From an uncultured Collinsella sp. (lineage in GTDB: Bacteria; Actinomycetota; Coriobacteriia; Coriobacteriales; Coriobacteriaceae): 21,895 bases of DNA. Below are positions 1-7,325 of the stretch, one piece after another. The translations under genes and the position numbers were made by a program. The notes under the pieces are model-generated. The model was not told the origin of the DNA. It searched no databases and was given only the letters and a program-made list of their open reading frames with translations. The stretch lies in the NCBI GenBank assembly GCA_900553475.1, contig USEF01000007.1, forward strand, positions 1-21,895, given 5' to 3'. Positions within the stretch are counted from its first letter, which is position 1, and each line of letters starts with the position of its first letter.

Positions 1-534
1 GCCAAGCTTGACGAGCGGGTTGCCGCCGATAAGCGTTCCGGACTCGCCGACATGGTCGATGCTCTTAAGACGATCGAGCTCGGAGACGATGACGGTCACG
101 ATGTCCTCGTGACCAGCGGCCTTAATGGCCTCGCGGTCGAAGCTGATGAGCGGCTGGCCTGCCTTGACCACATCGCCCATCTCGACAAAGCGGGCAAAAC
201 CCTTGCCGTTCATTTCCACGGTGCCCAGGCCAACATGGATGAACACGCGAAGGCCGTCCTCGGTAATCATGCCGATGGAGTGGTTGGTGACGGTGGTGGC
301 GCCGATGCGGCCGTTGGCGGGCGCATAGATGGTGCCGGTAATGGGCTCGATGCCATAGCCCTGGCCAAGCATGCCCGAGGCGATCGTCTCGTCGGGAACC
401 TCGTTCAGGTTGACGAGCACGCCGTTGACGGGGGCATAGATGACGCCTTCGCGGGTAGCGAAGCTTGCTGCGGGCGGAACGGACGCCTCGCCGGTCGAGG
501 TGAAGGTGGACTTAAGCGAATCGAGCAGACCCAT
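1..534 (-). CDS. crr: PTS glucose-type EIIA domain protein (3' end outside window)
   Basis: This is a single-domain glucose-family EIIA protein, a cytoplasmic phosphocarrier that takes phosphate from HPr and passes it to an EIIB domain. 178 codons are visible, starting at ATG (complement of 532-534) behind a good GGAGGC ribosome site at about 539-544. The frame is open to the window edge, and since E. coli EIIA-Glc ends soon after this point only a few residues should be missing. The conserved histidine pair is present: His85 in TNHSIG and the phospho-acceptor His100 in VFIHVGLGTVEMNGKGF. The N-terminal ~25 residues are Ser/Thr/Pro-rich, as in free-standing EIIA proteins. The gene is divergent from the hydrolase at 778. 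Whether it serves general sugar PTS or one specific transporter, possibly encoded beyond the left edge, cannot be seen. The symbol reflects family membership, not proven orthology. Confidence 0.93.
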   Translation of the reverse strand, partial: MGLLDSLKSTFTSTGEASVPPAASFATREGVIYAPVNGVLVNLNEVPDETIASGMLGQGYGIEPITGTIYAPANGRIGATTVTNHSIGMITEDGLRVFIHVGLGTVEMNGKGFARFVEMGDVVKAGQPLISFDREAIKAAGHEDIVTVIVSELDRLKSIDHVGESGTLIGGNPLVKLG

Positions 535-580
535 AGTTGCCTCCAACTTAAATAGGCGCATATCGCGCGTTTGGTTTGCC

Positions 581-598
581 GGAAACGTTTCACATGTG
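581..598. promoter_or_regulatory. Palindromic operator-like site upstream of EIIA-Glc gene
   Basis: A perfect 10-bp palindrome GAAACGTTTC (582-591) is followed by the palindrome CACATGTG (591-598), about 50-65 bp upstream of the minus-strand EIIA start. The core resembles LacI/CcpA-type operators, but it does not fully match the Bacillus cre consensus. The 9-mer GGAAACGTT (581-589) recurs at 7255-7263 in the control region of the other PTS operon. Binding by a regulator is inference. Confidence 0.35.
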
Positions 599-662
599 TT
601 TCGCGGCTTGGTCAACGCCCCTATTCTACGCTGCTCAACGATACCTCTGAACTGGGATTATG

Positions 663-764
663 TGATATATCAGTTGAAGGGAAACTTATTGCTGGAGTGT
701 TTCTGCGCCACGGGTTCAAGTGGGGTACGCTTGAAGGCGAAAAACAAGGGCGCATAATTTGCGC
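663..764 (+). promoter_or_regulatory. Possible promoter region of the hydrolase gene
   Basis: TTGAAG (731-736) and CATAAT (753-758) are separated by 16 bp and could be -35 and -10 boxes, but the transcript would start almost at the ribosome site (766-771). The -10 lies inside a small palindrome, GCGCA-TAATT-TGCGC (750-764). An upstream perfect palindrome TGATATATCA (663-672) could be an operator or part of another promoter. All of this rests on sequence pattern only. Confidence 0.3.
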
Positions 765-777
765 GAAGGGAGCACAT

Positions 778-1677
778 ATGATTGTCGAGAACCATGCGCT
801 GTGGGGCGAGGAGCCGACCGAGGAATATCCGGCGACGTTTACGTATTTGGGTGCCGAGCCGCTGCCCGACAAGCCCAATGGCCGCCGCCCCGCGGTGATC
901 ATCTGCGGCGGAGGCGGGTTTACGCATATCGCTCCGCACGAGCAGGACCCGGTGGCGTTTGCGTTTTTGGACCGCGGCTACCAGGCCTTTGTGCTCAACT
1001 ATGTCACGAGTTCTACGGGTGACGTGAGCTTTCCGCACCCCCAGGCAGATCTTGCCAAGATGGTCGCCACGGTGCGCGCGAATGCCGACGAGTGGCATGT
1101 CGACCCCAAGCGCGTGTGCGTCGTGGGCTTTTCTGCTGGCGGCATGATTTGCGCCTCGCTGGCAACACAGTGGAAGACCGGCCCCTTCGCGGCACTTGCC
1201 GGGGCGCGTCCGGACGACATTCGTCCCGATGCCGTGGTGCTGGGTTATCCATTGCTCGACTTTGCCTATGTGCGCGACATGCAGACGCGCGATCCGCGCA
1301 TTGACTTGCGTGTGCCCAAGACGGGCGGCAAGACGGGGCGCGATTTGCTCAACGACTACCTGTCGATGGTGACGGGCGGCGAGGCAACTGACGAGCATCT
1401 GGCCGACATCTGCCCCACCACGCATGTTTCGCGTCAGATGCCACCGACCTTTGTATGGGGCGTGTCCGACGACAAGACGGCGCCGATCGCGCAGGTCTAT
1501 CCGTTTGCCCAACGCATGGCGGAGGAGGGCGTCGCTTGTGAGATGCACGTCTTCGACCAGGGTGGTCACGGCCTTTCGCTCGGCAACGTCAACACCGCGG
1601 TCGACAACGAGGACAAGCAGGTGGCGGTCCGCCCTTGGATTCGCCTAGCCTTCTGCTTCCTGGAGCGCCATCTGTAA
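778..1677 (+). CDS. Alpha/beta-hydrolase, acetyl-esterase/lipase type
   Basis: A 299-residue predicted cytoplasmic serine hydrolase of the esterase/lipase (BD-FAE, acetyl-xylan-esterase-like) group. The oxyanion-hole motif CGGGGF lies at about 43-48. The nucleophile elbow GFSAGG places Ser119, the acid is Asp231 or Asp232 in GVSDDKTAP, and the base is His264 in DQGGHG. The order and spacing are those of a complete catalytic triad. No signal peptide is visible. I chose ATG 778 because AAGGGA (766-771) lies six bases upstream and the protein then begins like its relatives; the frame is open further upstream to 571 but that part reads as non-coding. Deacetylation of a sugar or another small acyl ester is the likely activity, but the substrate cannot be read from the sequence. 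The gene stands alone, followed by a terminator-like hairpin at 1707-1769. Confidence 0.9.
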   Translation: MIVENHALWGEEPTEEYPATFTYLGAEPLPDKPNGRRPAVIICGGGGFTHIAPHEQDPVAFAFLDRGYQAFVLNYVTSSTGDVSFPHPQADLAKMVATVRANADEWHVDPKRVCVVGFSAGGMICASLATQWKTGPFAALAGARPDDIRPDAVVLGYPLLDFAYVRDMQTRDPRIDLRVPKTGGKTGRDLLNDYLSMVTGGEATDEHLADICPTTHVSRQMPPTFVWGVSDDKTAPIAQVYPFAQRMAEEGVACEMHVFDQGGHGLSLGNVNTAVDNEDKQVAVRPWIRLAFCFLERHL

Positions 1678-1706
1678 GAGGACGGGCATCCCAGCCCTTC
1701 AATAAC

Positions 1707-1780
1707 TTGCGGTGAAATAGTTCCGATCTGGGGCATCAACCAGCCCATCCAGGAACTATTCCACCGCAACTTTGTTTTTG
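1707..1780. repeat. Long hairpin repeat, family A copy 1; probable terminator
   Basis: The arms TTGCGGTGAAATAGTTCC (1707-1724) and GGAACTATTCCACCGCAA (1752-1769) are complementary over 18 bp with one mismatch and enclose a 27-nt loop. The right arm is followed by the T-rich tract CTTTGTTTTTG, so the structure should terminate rightward transcription of the hydrolase, which stops 29 bp upstream. The outer part of the arms recurs in a second hairpin at 13436-13502, also just after a stop codon, so this is one member of a dispersed family. Confidence 0.75.
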
Positions 1781-1790
1781 ATGCCCCGCC

Positions 1791-1999
1791 CGGAAACTGC
1801 GTCCCAGTTTTTGCCTTTCAAGGTGGGACGCAGTTTCCCATAGGGCCTCGACTGGGAAAGCGCGTCCCGTTTCAAGCGGGGATTCCGGGATGCATTTTCC
1901 GTAAGAGGCCTGTTTGGGAAACCATATCCCGTTTCGAGCCGGAATTCTGGGATGTAGTTTCCCCGAGAGGCCTCATCGGGAAACTATGGCCCTGAACTC
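1791..1999. repeat. Tandem array of ~62-bp palindromic units
   Basis: Units start at 1791, 1854, 1916 and 1978 (spacings 63, 62 and 62 bp); the fourth is only about 20 bp long. Each complete unit begins with GGGAAAC-like sequence, runs through GTCCC, and ends in GGGA..(A/T)GTTTCCC-like sequence, making a ~15-bp hairpin. Unit 1 is perfect: GGAAACTGCGTCCCA (1792-1806) against TGGGACGCAGTTTCC. Units 2 and 3 differ in sequence, but several changes keep pairing or G-T pairs. The linkers share an AGGCCT-like core. No open reading frame or known element matches. Together with the hairpin at 1707 it fills the 474-bp gap before feoAB. Confidence 0.85.
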
Positions 2000-2031
2000 T
2001 CCTGCCTGTCCCCATCGCACCGATCTGTCGA

Positions 2032-2061
2032 TTGAACACCGTTGTGTGTTCACGCTATCAT
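2032..2061 (+). promoter_or_regulatory. feoAB promoter
   Basis: TTGAAC (2032-2037) and TATCAT (2056-2061), spaced 18 bp, form a plausible housekeeping sigma promoter about 90 bp before the feoAB start. An inverted repeat with perfect 7-bp arms, TGAACAC (2033-2039) and GTGTTCA (2046-2052), occupies the -35 box and spacer and may be a second regulator site. Confidence 0.5.
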
Positions 2062-2077
2062 GTAAGCTTAAAATTGG

Positions 2078-2108
2078 TTAGCCATGGCAAACGGTTAGCC
2101 ATGGTGAA
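2078..2108 (+). promoter_or_regulatory. Tandem DtxR/Fur-like operator sites before feoAB
   Basis: Two near-palindromes, TTAGCCATGGCAAA (2078-2091) and TTAGCCATGGTGAA (2095-2108), share TTAGCCATGG and lie 17 bp apart centre to centre, directly downstream of the predicted -10 box. The TTAG...CTAA symmetry is reminiscent of DtxR/IdeR-family iron boxes. In this position a bound repressor would block transcription when iron is plentiful. The identity of the regulator is inferred from the downstream gene. Confidence 0.55.
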
Positions 2109-2151
2109 CATAAATACAACGCCCTGTGGGCGCCGGGGGAGGAACACGGAC

Positions 2152-4509
2152 GTGAAGCTCGATACACTCGAGATTGGAAAGGACGCCGTTGTCGCATCGG
2201 TGGCATCGGACGATCAGGCACTCCGACAGCATATTTTGGACATGGGTCTAACGCCGGGCACCGAAGTCACCATGATGAAGTACGCCCCCATGGGCGACCC
2301 GCTCGAGATCCGCCTGCGTGGCTACGAGTTGACACTGCGCAAGGACGATGCCGCTCGCATCGAGCTTGTGGGTATTCACGACACCGATACGGGTCCGCGC
2401 GCTAACGCCGCAATCGGCACGACGGAGCATCCGGCCCTGGGCGAGGGGACGTATTCGCCCCGTGCGGCAAAGACGGCCGTGCCCGAGGGCGCGCCTCTGC
2501 ACTTTGCCCTCGCCGGCAACCAAAACTGCGGCAAGACCACGTTATTCAACCAGCTGACGGGCTCCAACCAGCACGTCGGTAACTTTCCCGGCGTGACTGT
2601 CGACCGCAAAGATGGCACCATCCGTAACCATCCCGAGGCGAGCGTTACCGACCTGCCTGGCATTTACTCCCTGTCGCCGTACACAGGCGAAGAGGTCGTG
2701 AGCCGTCAGTTCATCCTCGACGAGCGCCCGGATGCCATCATCGACATCATTGACGCTACCAACATCGAGCGTAACCTGTACCTGACACTGCAGCTCATGG
2801 AGCTCGACCGCCCCATGGTCATCGCGCTCAACATGATGGACGAGGTGACCGCCAACGGCGGCGCCGTGGACGTCAACCTGCTCGAGAGCCTGTTGGGCGT
2901 GCCCGTTGTTCCCATTAGCGCTGCCCGCAACGAGGGTATCGGCGAGTTGGTGGATCATGCCTTGCACGTGGCGCGGTTCCGCGAGCGCCCCGGTCGCCTG
3001 GACTTCTGCTCGCCCGATGGTCCAGACGGCGGCGCGCTGCATCGCTGCATCCACGGCATTGCTAACCTGATCGAGGACCATGCCGTGACGGCGCACATCC
3101 CGGTGCGCTTTGCGGCGACCAAGCTGGTTGAGGGCGACGAGCTGGTAACCGAGGCGCTTCACCTGGATCGCAACGAGCTCGACGCTATCGAGCACATCAT
3201 CACCCAGATGGAGGGCGAGGCCGGCACCGACCGCCTGTCTGCGCTGGCGGACATGCGCTTTAGCTTTATCGGCGATGTGTGCGGGCGCTGCGTCGTCAAG
3301 CCGCACGAAAGCCGCGAACACGTGCGCTCTGTCAAAATCGACCGCATCCTGACAGGTCGTTACACAGCCATTCCGGCGTTTCTGGTGATCATGGGCCTCG
3401 TCTTTTGGCTGACGTTTGGCGTGATCGGCGCGGCGTTGCAGGGACTCATGGAGGATGGCATCGCGGTCATCATCGCCTCGGCCGATGCGGGCCTCAAGGC
3501 GTTCGGAACCAACGATGTGGTGCGCTCGCTGGCTGTCGACGGCGTGCTTACGGGCGTGGGCAGCGTGCTGACCTTCCTGCCGATTATCGTCGTGCTCTTT
3601 TTGTTCCTCTCCATTCTGGAAGACTCGGGATACATGGCGCGCGTGGCCTTTGTCATGGATAAGGTGCTGCGTCGCTTTGGCCTGTCGGGCCGCAGCTTTG
3701 TGCCCATGCTCGTCGGTTTTGGCTGCACCGTGCCGGCTATCATGTCGACCCGTACGCTCCCATCCGAGCACGACCGCAAGATGACGGTCATGCTCACGCC
3801 GTTTATGAGCTGCTCAGCCAAGTTGCCGGTTTACGGCTTGCTGTGCGGGGCGTTTTTCCCGCAGGCGACGGTTCCCGCCATGGTCTCGCTCTATCTGATC
3901 GGTATCGTGGTCGGCTGCATCGCGGCTTTGGTGCTCAACCGCACGGCATTTAAGGGCGACCCGGTGCCGTTTATCATGGAGCTTCCCAATTACCGCCTGC
4001 CGAGCGTCAAGACGACGGTGATGCTGGCATGGGATAAGGCCAAGGACTTTATCACCAAGGCTTTTACCATTATCTTTGCCGCTACCGTGGTCATCTGGTT
4101 CCTTCAGACGTTCGACATTCGCTTTAATGTGGTCGCCGATCAGTCGCAGAGTCTACTTGCCGGTCTGGGTAGCATCATCGCGCCGGTGTTGGCCCCGCTC
4201 GGCTTTGGCGATTGGCGTGCATCCACGGCGCTCGTCACGGGGCTCATTGCCAAGGAGAGCGTCATCTCGACGCTCACGGTGCTTTTGGGCGCAACCTCTC
4301 CCGCGGTGCTGTCAGCCATGTTTTCGCCGTTTACCGCTTACGTGTTCCTGGTCTTTACGCTGCTGTACCCGCCCTGCGTGGCCGCTATCGGCGCCGTCAA
4401 GAGCGAGTTGGGCGCGCGCTATGCCGTGGCTGTATTCGCGTTTCAGGTGACGGTCGCCTGGATCGTGGCGTTCTTGGTCCACAGCGCTGGCATGTTGGTC
4501 GGCTTGTAA
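2152..4509 (+). CDS. feoB: Fused FeoA-FeoB ferrous iron transporter
   Basis: A 785-residue inner-membrane Fe(II) importer with the small FeoA (SH3-like) domain fused to the front of FeoB. FeoA is about residues 1-75 (VKLDTLEIGK start, MGLTPGTEV, GDPLEIRLRGYELTLRK). After a ~40-residue linker comes the G domain, with G1 GNQNCGKT at 122-129, G2 GVTV, G3 DLPG at 167-170, G4 NMMD at 227-230 and G5 SAAR at 256-259. The helical stalk and membrane part begin near residue 404 and contain the two gate repeats around GFGCTVPA (~523) and MSCSAKLPVYG (~552). I chose GTG 2152 because GGGGGAGG (2135-2142) is well spaced and typical FeoA proteins begin there; ATG 2101 in the same frame would add 17 residues and overlap the operator. 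No FeoC gene follows. Confidence 0.95.
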   Translation: MKLDTLEIGKDAVVASVASDDQALRQHILDMGLTPGTEVTMMKYAPMGDPLEIRLRGYELTLRKDDAARIELVGIHDTDTGPRANAAIGTTEHPALGEGTYSPRAAKTAVPEGAPLHFALAGNQNCGKTTLFNQLTGSNQHVGNFPGVTVDRKDGTIRNHPEASVTDLPGIYSLSPYTGEEVVSRQFILDERPDAIIDIIDATNIERNLYLTLQLMELDRPMVIALNMMDEVTANGGAVDVNLLESLLGVPVVPISAARNEGIGELVDHALHVARFRERPGRLDFCSPDGPDGGALHRCIHGIANLIEDHAVTAHIPVRFAATKLVEGDELVTEALHLDRNELDAIEHIITQMEGEAGTDRLSALADMRFSFIGDVCGRCVVKPHESREHVRSVKIDRILTGRYTAIPAFLVIMGLVFWLTFGVIGAALQGLMEDGIAVIIASADAGLKAFGTNDVVRSLAVDGVLTGVGSVLTFLPIIVVLFLFLSILEDSGYMARVAFVMDKVLRRFGLSGRSFVPMLVGFGCTVPAIMSTRTLPSEHDRKMTVMLTPFMSCSAKLPVYGLLCGAFFPQATVPAMVSLYLIGIVVGCIAALVLNRTAFKGDPVPFIMELPNYRLPSVKTTVMLAWDKAKDFITKAFTIIFAATVVIWFLQTFDIRFNVVADQSQSLLAGLGSIIAPVLAPLGFGDWRASTALVTGLIAKESVISTLTVLLGATSPAVLSAMFSPFTAYVFLVFTLLYPPCVAAIGAVKSELGARYAVAVFAFQVTVAWIVAFLVHSAGMLVGL

Positions 4510-4558
4510 ACAAAGGTTTCGCGAGTGAGGCCTTTCTGTACAGAGCGCAAGCTCGGGC

Positions 4559-4564
4559 TATACT
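4559..4564 (+). promoter_or_regulatory. Probable -10 box of the YbaK-type gene
   Basis: TATACT lies 39 bp before the start codon in the 94-bp gap after feoB. The best -35 candidate, CTGTAC (about 4536-4541) at 17 bp, is weak. It suggests the deacylase gene has its own promoter rather than relying on feoAB read-through. Confidence 0.4.
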
Positions 4565-4603
4565 CCTCTGTCAAACAGTTCGTTTGGCGGAGGAGTTTTT
4601 GTT

Positions 4604-5083
4604 ATGGCGTTCGACAAGGCGATGGCGCATCTTAAGACGAAAGGCTTTGGCGACCGCGTGATCGTGCCTCAGGAGGAGACGGCAACCGTCGAGGAAGCCG
4701 CGGCGGCGCTGGGAACTGCCCCCGCGCAGATCGCGAAAACGATGGCGTTCGACGTCGACGGCACGGCGGTGCTCGTGCTGTGCGCCGGGGACGCGCGCGT
4801 CAACAGCTCCAAGTTCAAGAAGTTTTTCCACGGTAAGCCGCATATGGTACCCGGTGCTGCGGTCGAGGAAGCTGTGGGCCATGCACCCGGCGGCGTCTGC
4901 CCCTTTGGCGTTAACGAGGGCGTGCCGGTGTATCTGGACGAGTCGCTTAAGCGCTTCGGCACTGTCTACCCGGCCTGCGGCGACGACCACAGTGGCGTAG
5001 CGCTTTCGGTACCCGAGCTCGAGGCGGCGTCTGACGCCCAGGGCTGGGTCGACGTCTGCCGCGGGTGGGAGAGCGAGGACTAG
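4604..5083 (+). CDS. YbaK/EbsC-family aminoacyl-tRNA deacylase
   Basis: A 159-residue single-domain protein of the YbaK/ProX editing family, which in characterised members hydrolyses mischarged aminoacyl-tRNA (such as Cys-tRNA-Pro) in the cytoplasm. The family landmarks are present: the conserved lysine in IAKTMAFDV (Lys45) and the GGVCPFG loop (96-102), followed by VPVYLDESL. The length matches stand-alone family members, so it is not the insertion domain of a prolyl-tRNA synthetase. The start at 4604 is supported by a strong GGAGGAG (4589-4595). Which tRNA or amino acid it edits cannot be told from sequence. The gene converges on the PRD regulator, with a hairpin between them. Confidence 0.9.
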   Translation: MAFDKAMAHLKTKGFGDRVIVPQEETATVEEAAAALGTAPAQIAKTMAFDVDGTAVLVLCAGDARVNSSKFKKFFHGKPHMVPGAAVEEAVGHAPGGVCPFGVNEGVPVYLDESLKRFGTVYPACGDDHSGVALSVPELEAASDAQGWVDVCRGWESED

Positions 5084-5108
5084 AGGCTCAGAAGCCTGCT
5101 TGGAAATG

Positions 5109-5141
5109 CTGCGACCCCTCGCGATCGGCGAGAGGCCGCAG
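5109..5141. terminator. Hairpin between convergent genes
   Basis: CTGCGACCCCTCGC (5109-5122) pairs imperfectly with GCGAGAGGCCGCAG (5128-5141) around a GATCG loop, between the ends of the deacylase (5083) and the regulator (5155). There is no clear T run on either side, so efficient intrinsic termination is uncertain. The location suggests a bidirectional terminator. Confidence 0.45.
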
Positions 5142-5154
5142 TCCGACGAGTCGA

Positions 5155-7125
5155 CTAGCAGGCGGAACGGATGACTCTGATAAAGTCCGTGTAGGAAGCC
5201 GAATTGGCGATTTCGCGTCCGAGCCTGGGGTCCTCGGTAATCTTAATGAGCAGGTCGTAAAAACGGGCGACGTCGGTGCTGTCTTGTGGATTTAAAAGAA
5301 GCAGAAACACGACTTGGATTCGCATGCCCGTATAGTCGACACCTTCATAAACGCTCATCGACTTCACGTCCATCGGCTGCCATTTGATGGGCTTTCGAAG
5401 CAGCGCCACCCCAACTCGGGTGGTTTTAGCGCATGGCTTGAGCGGATGGGGAAGGGCGAGCGTCTCGCTCAATGCCGTGCTTGCGACGTTTTCGCGTTCA
5501 ATGCACGATTCATAGAGCCCCTCGGTAGCGACATCGTCATCGATGAGCTGGTTGCTCATTTCAAGAAGAAGCTCTTCTTTGGTGACCTTTTCGTCATAAA
5601 TCGAGAACGACGAGGGGCTAAAGAACCGTCCGATGTGGAAGAAATCGGAGCCTTGGAATTCTTCAATGAATTTAGATAGGCTTTTGACGTCTTGGCTTGA
5701 GAGCCGAAAGTCGACCAAGATGGTTGGAACCGGACAATCGTTGAGCGGAATCGTCGTGATGACAAAATCGATATTGTCGAAATCACGAGAGCCGAACGTC
5801 AAATAGCCTTGGAACGATGTTGCTGCGACAACTTCGATTCGCCCCGAGAATAGCGAAGCTACGCGGGTTTCGAGCATGCCGAGCGCCGCGCGACCCGATC
5901 CGCATATCACCAAGGCACGTTGGATGTTGGTGTTTGCGGGGGCAAACCTTTCGATTGCGGCTCCCACGTGGAGGGCCATATAGCCTATCTCATCTTCTGA
6001 GAACGTGAGACTGGAAGACTCGAATGCCTCATTGGCGCAGACGAGCGTTACCTCGTATGCGAGCGGGAAGCTTCTTCTTATGGTGTTGAGCAGCGGGTTG
6101 ACGCGGCTGGATGTTGCAGTCTTTGCTTGGAGCATTGAGACCAGATGAGCGTTGAGCCCTTTTCGTAAGCTCACATCGCTACGTAGATCGAAACCGTAGT
6201 ATCTGCAGATAAGGTCGAGCATGCGGTCCAGAGAGTCTGCAACCGCCGTCGAGTCCACATCGACAATGGCAAATTTGGTGTCATTGGCGATGTGAAGATA
6301 CAGATAGTCTCGTTCGGAACTGGGAATATGTAGGTCGAAGGCCTGGCCTAAGCGACGGCACAGGTTATCCATGAGTGCCTTACCCGCAACAGGAATTTCG
6401 GGTGCGGCTGCCTCGATATAGCTGTCTTGTTTGATGCGAAATACCATAAGAGCCGTATGTACCATGAAGTTCTTGAGCCCGTAGTCGCTATATGAGAGCG
6501 AAGCCTCGGACAGGCATTCTCGGACTGTTTGTGCCAGAACTTCAAGGTCGATGCCTTCGAATAGCATTTGTTCGGCGGCGGAGAATGCCGTTACGTACGA
6601 CGGGTCGTCGCGATCGATGACCTCGTTGACGATGCAACGTCGTCGATCTGCCTCACGACCATACGTTCTGAAGCCGCTATCTCGCCTGAAGATGCACTCG
6701 ATATCATATGTTTGCAGCACATCTCGTGCCTGCTTGATGTAGCTCTGGAGCGTGTCGTCTCCGACAAAGACAAGATCGGAGAGTGCCTCGGTGGTGATGG
6801 GCGTGACGCTCATCACGAGTTTGCTCAGCACGATCCTGAGACGCTCGGCCGGAGAGCTCAGGTCGGGTAGGCCAGCTGCTTCGTTATCGTGGCTTTGGAG
6901 GAACGATTCGAATCGCTTGGCGTCAGATATGACGAGCCGATAGCCGGCGCCGCGCTTTATTTCCACCTGGGCACCGTATCCGTCAAGTCCGTTGTTGAGA
7001 GCCGAGACATCGCTGCGTATTGTTCGCTCGGTAACGCCGAGCACATCAGAGAGCTTAGATGCTGGCGTGAACGCGGAGCTGCGCACGATTTGAAATAGCT
7101 GATCGAGACGTCCGTATTCGAACAT
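5155..7125 (-). CDS. PRD-domain transcriptional regulator with EIIB and EIIA domains
   Basis: A 656-residue regulator of the MtlR/LicR/BglG-like PTS-controlled family. The N-terminal winged helix-turn-helix (about 5-65, LSDVLGVTERTIRSDVSALN) indicates a DNA-binding activator rather than an RNA-binding antiterminator. PRD1 (~185-290) carries His223 and His278, and PRD2 (~295-395) carries His327 and His386 (EIGYMALHVGAAIER). A GatB-like EIIB domain follows (~402-490, Cys408 in VICGSG), then a C-terminal fructose/mannitol-type EIIA domain (~505-656, His560 in LALPHPL). Phosphorylation at these sites should couple activity to sugar flux and general PTS state. The ATG at 7125 has a strong AAGGAGGA site (7131-7138). 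The gene is divergent from the EIIA-EIIBC-mannosidase operon, which it most likely controls. Its codons are visibly less C/G-ending than those of valS. Confidence 0.92.
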   Translation of the reverse strand: MFEYGRLDQLFQIVRSSAFTPASKLSDVLGVTERTIRSDVSALNNGLDGYGAQVEIKRGAGYRLVISDAKRFESFLQSHDNEAAGLPDLSSPAERLRIVLSKLVMSVTPITTEALSDLVFVGDDTLQSYIKQARDVLQTYDIECIFRRDSGFRTYGREADRRRCIVNEVIDRDDPSYVTAFSAAEQMLFEGIDLEVLAQTVRECLSEASLSYSDYGLKNFMVHTALMVFRIKQDSYIEAAAPEIPVAGKALMDNLCRRLGQAFDLHIPSSERDYLYLHIANDTKFAIVDVDSTAVADSLDRMLDLICRYYGFDLRSDVSLRKGLNAHLVSMLQAKTATSSRVNPLLNTIRRSFPLAYEVTLVCANEAFESSSLTFSEDEIGYMALHVGAAIERFAPANTNIQRALVICGSGRAALGMLETRVASLFSGRIEVVAATSFQGYLTFGSRDFDNIDFVITTIPLNDCPVPTILVDFRLSSQDVKSLSKFIEEFQGSDFFHIGRFFSPSSFSIYDEKVTKEELLLEMSNQLIDDDVATEGLYESCIERENVASTALSETLALPHPLKPCAKTTRVGVALLRKPIKWQPMDVKSMSVYEGVDYTGMRIQVVFLLLLNPQDSTDVARFYDLLIKITEDPRLGREIANSASYTDFIRVIRSAC

Positions 7126-7239
7126 GAAATTCCTCCTTATCTGCCTAGATGATAACAGGCGGGCTTTGGTTATTGCGCAAGCGGGGGCAGGGAGTGTTTT
7201 CCTCTCGCAGACGGAAATGGATTCATGAAAAAGTACCTA

Positions 7240-7259
7240 TTTCCGTTTCTAAACGGAAA
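7240..7259. promoter_or_regulatory. Perfect palindrome, probable operator of the PTS regulator
   Basis: TTTCCGTTT (7240-7248) and AAACGGAAA (7251-7259) are perfect 9-bp inverted arms separated by CT. An extra half-site ACGGAAA occurs at 7211-7217, about 30 bp to the left. The palindrome lies 50-70 bp upstream of the possible -35 box at 7308, a position typical of an activator site. Assignment to the adjacent PRD regulator is inference. Confidence 0.55.
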
Positions 7260-7271
7260 CGTTCGGCGGCG

Positions 7272-7325
7272 ACCCCGCCCAATACTTCCGGAAGAGGAGG
7301 AAATCCGTTGCATTGTGGGCGGGGT
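7272..7325. promoter_or_regulatory. Long-range inverted repeat over the operon promoter
   Basis: ACCCCGCCC (7272-7280) and GGGCGGGGT (7317-7325) are perfect 9-bp arms separated by 36 bp, which contain a further perfect palindrome CTTCCGGAAG (7285-7294). The right arm overlaps the spacer of the possible operon promoter. This could be a pair of protein sites or a leader hairpin if transcription starts further upstream. Confidence 0.4.

Noticed and set aside
571..777. N-terminal extension of the hydrolase
   Set aside because: The frame is open, but the residues are Cys/Arg-rich and unlike the family, and the internal ATG 778 has a good ribosome site.
1791..1999. CRISPR array
   Set aside because: The units are palindromic throughout and similar over their full length, with no unique spacers between identical repeats, and no cas genes are nearby.
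1791..1999. Integron attC-like cassette array
   Set aside because: The period and palindromes recall attC sites, but there are no cassette reading frames between units, no integrase, and no core-site motifs.
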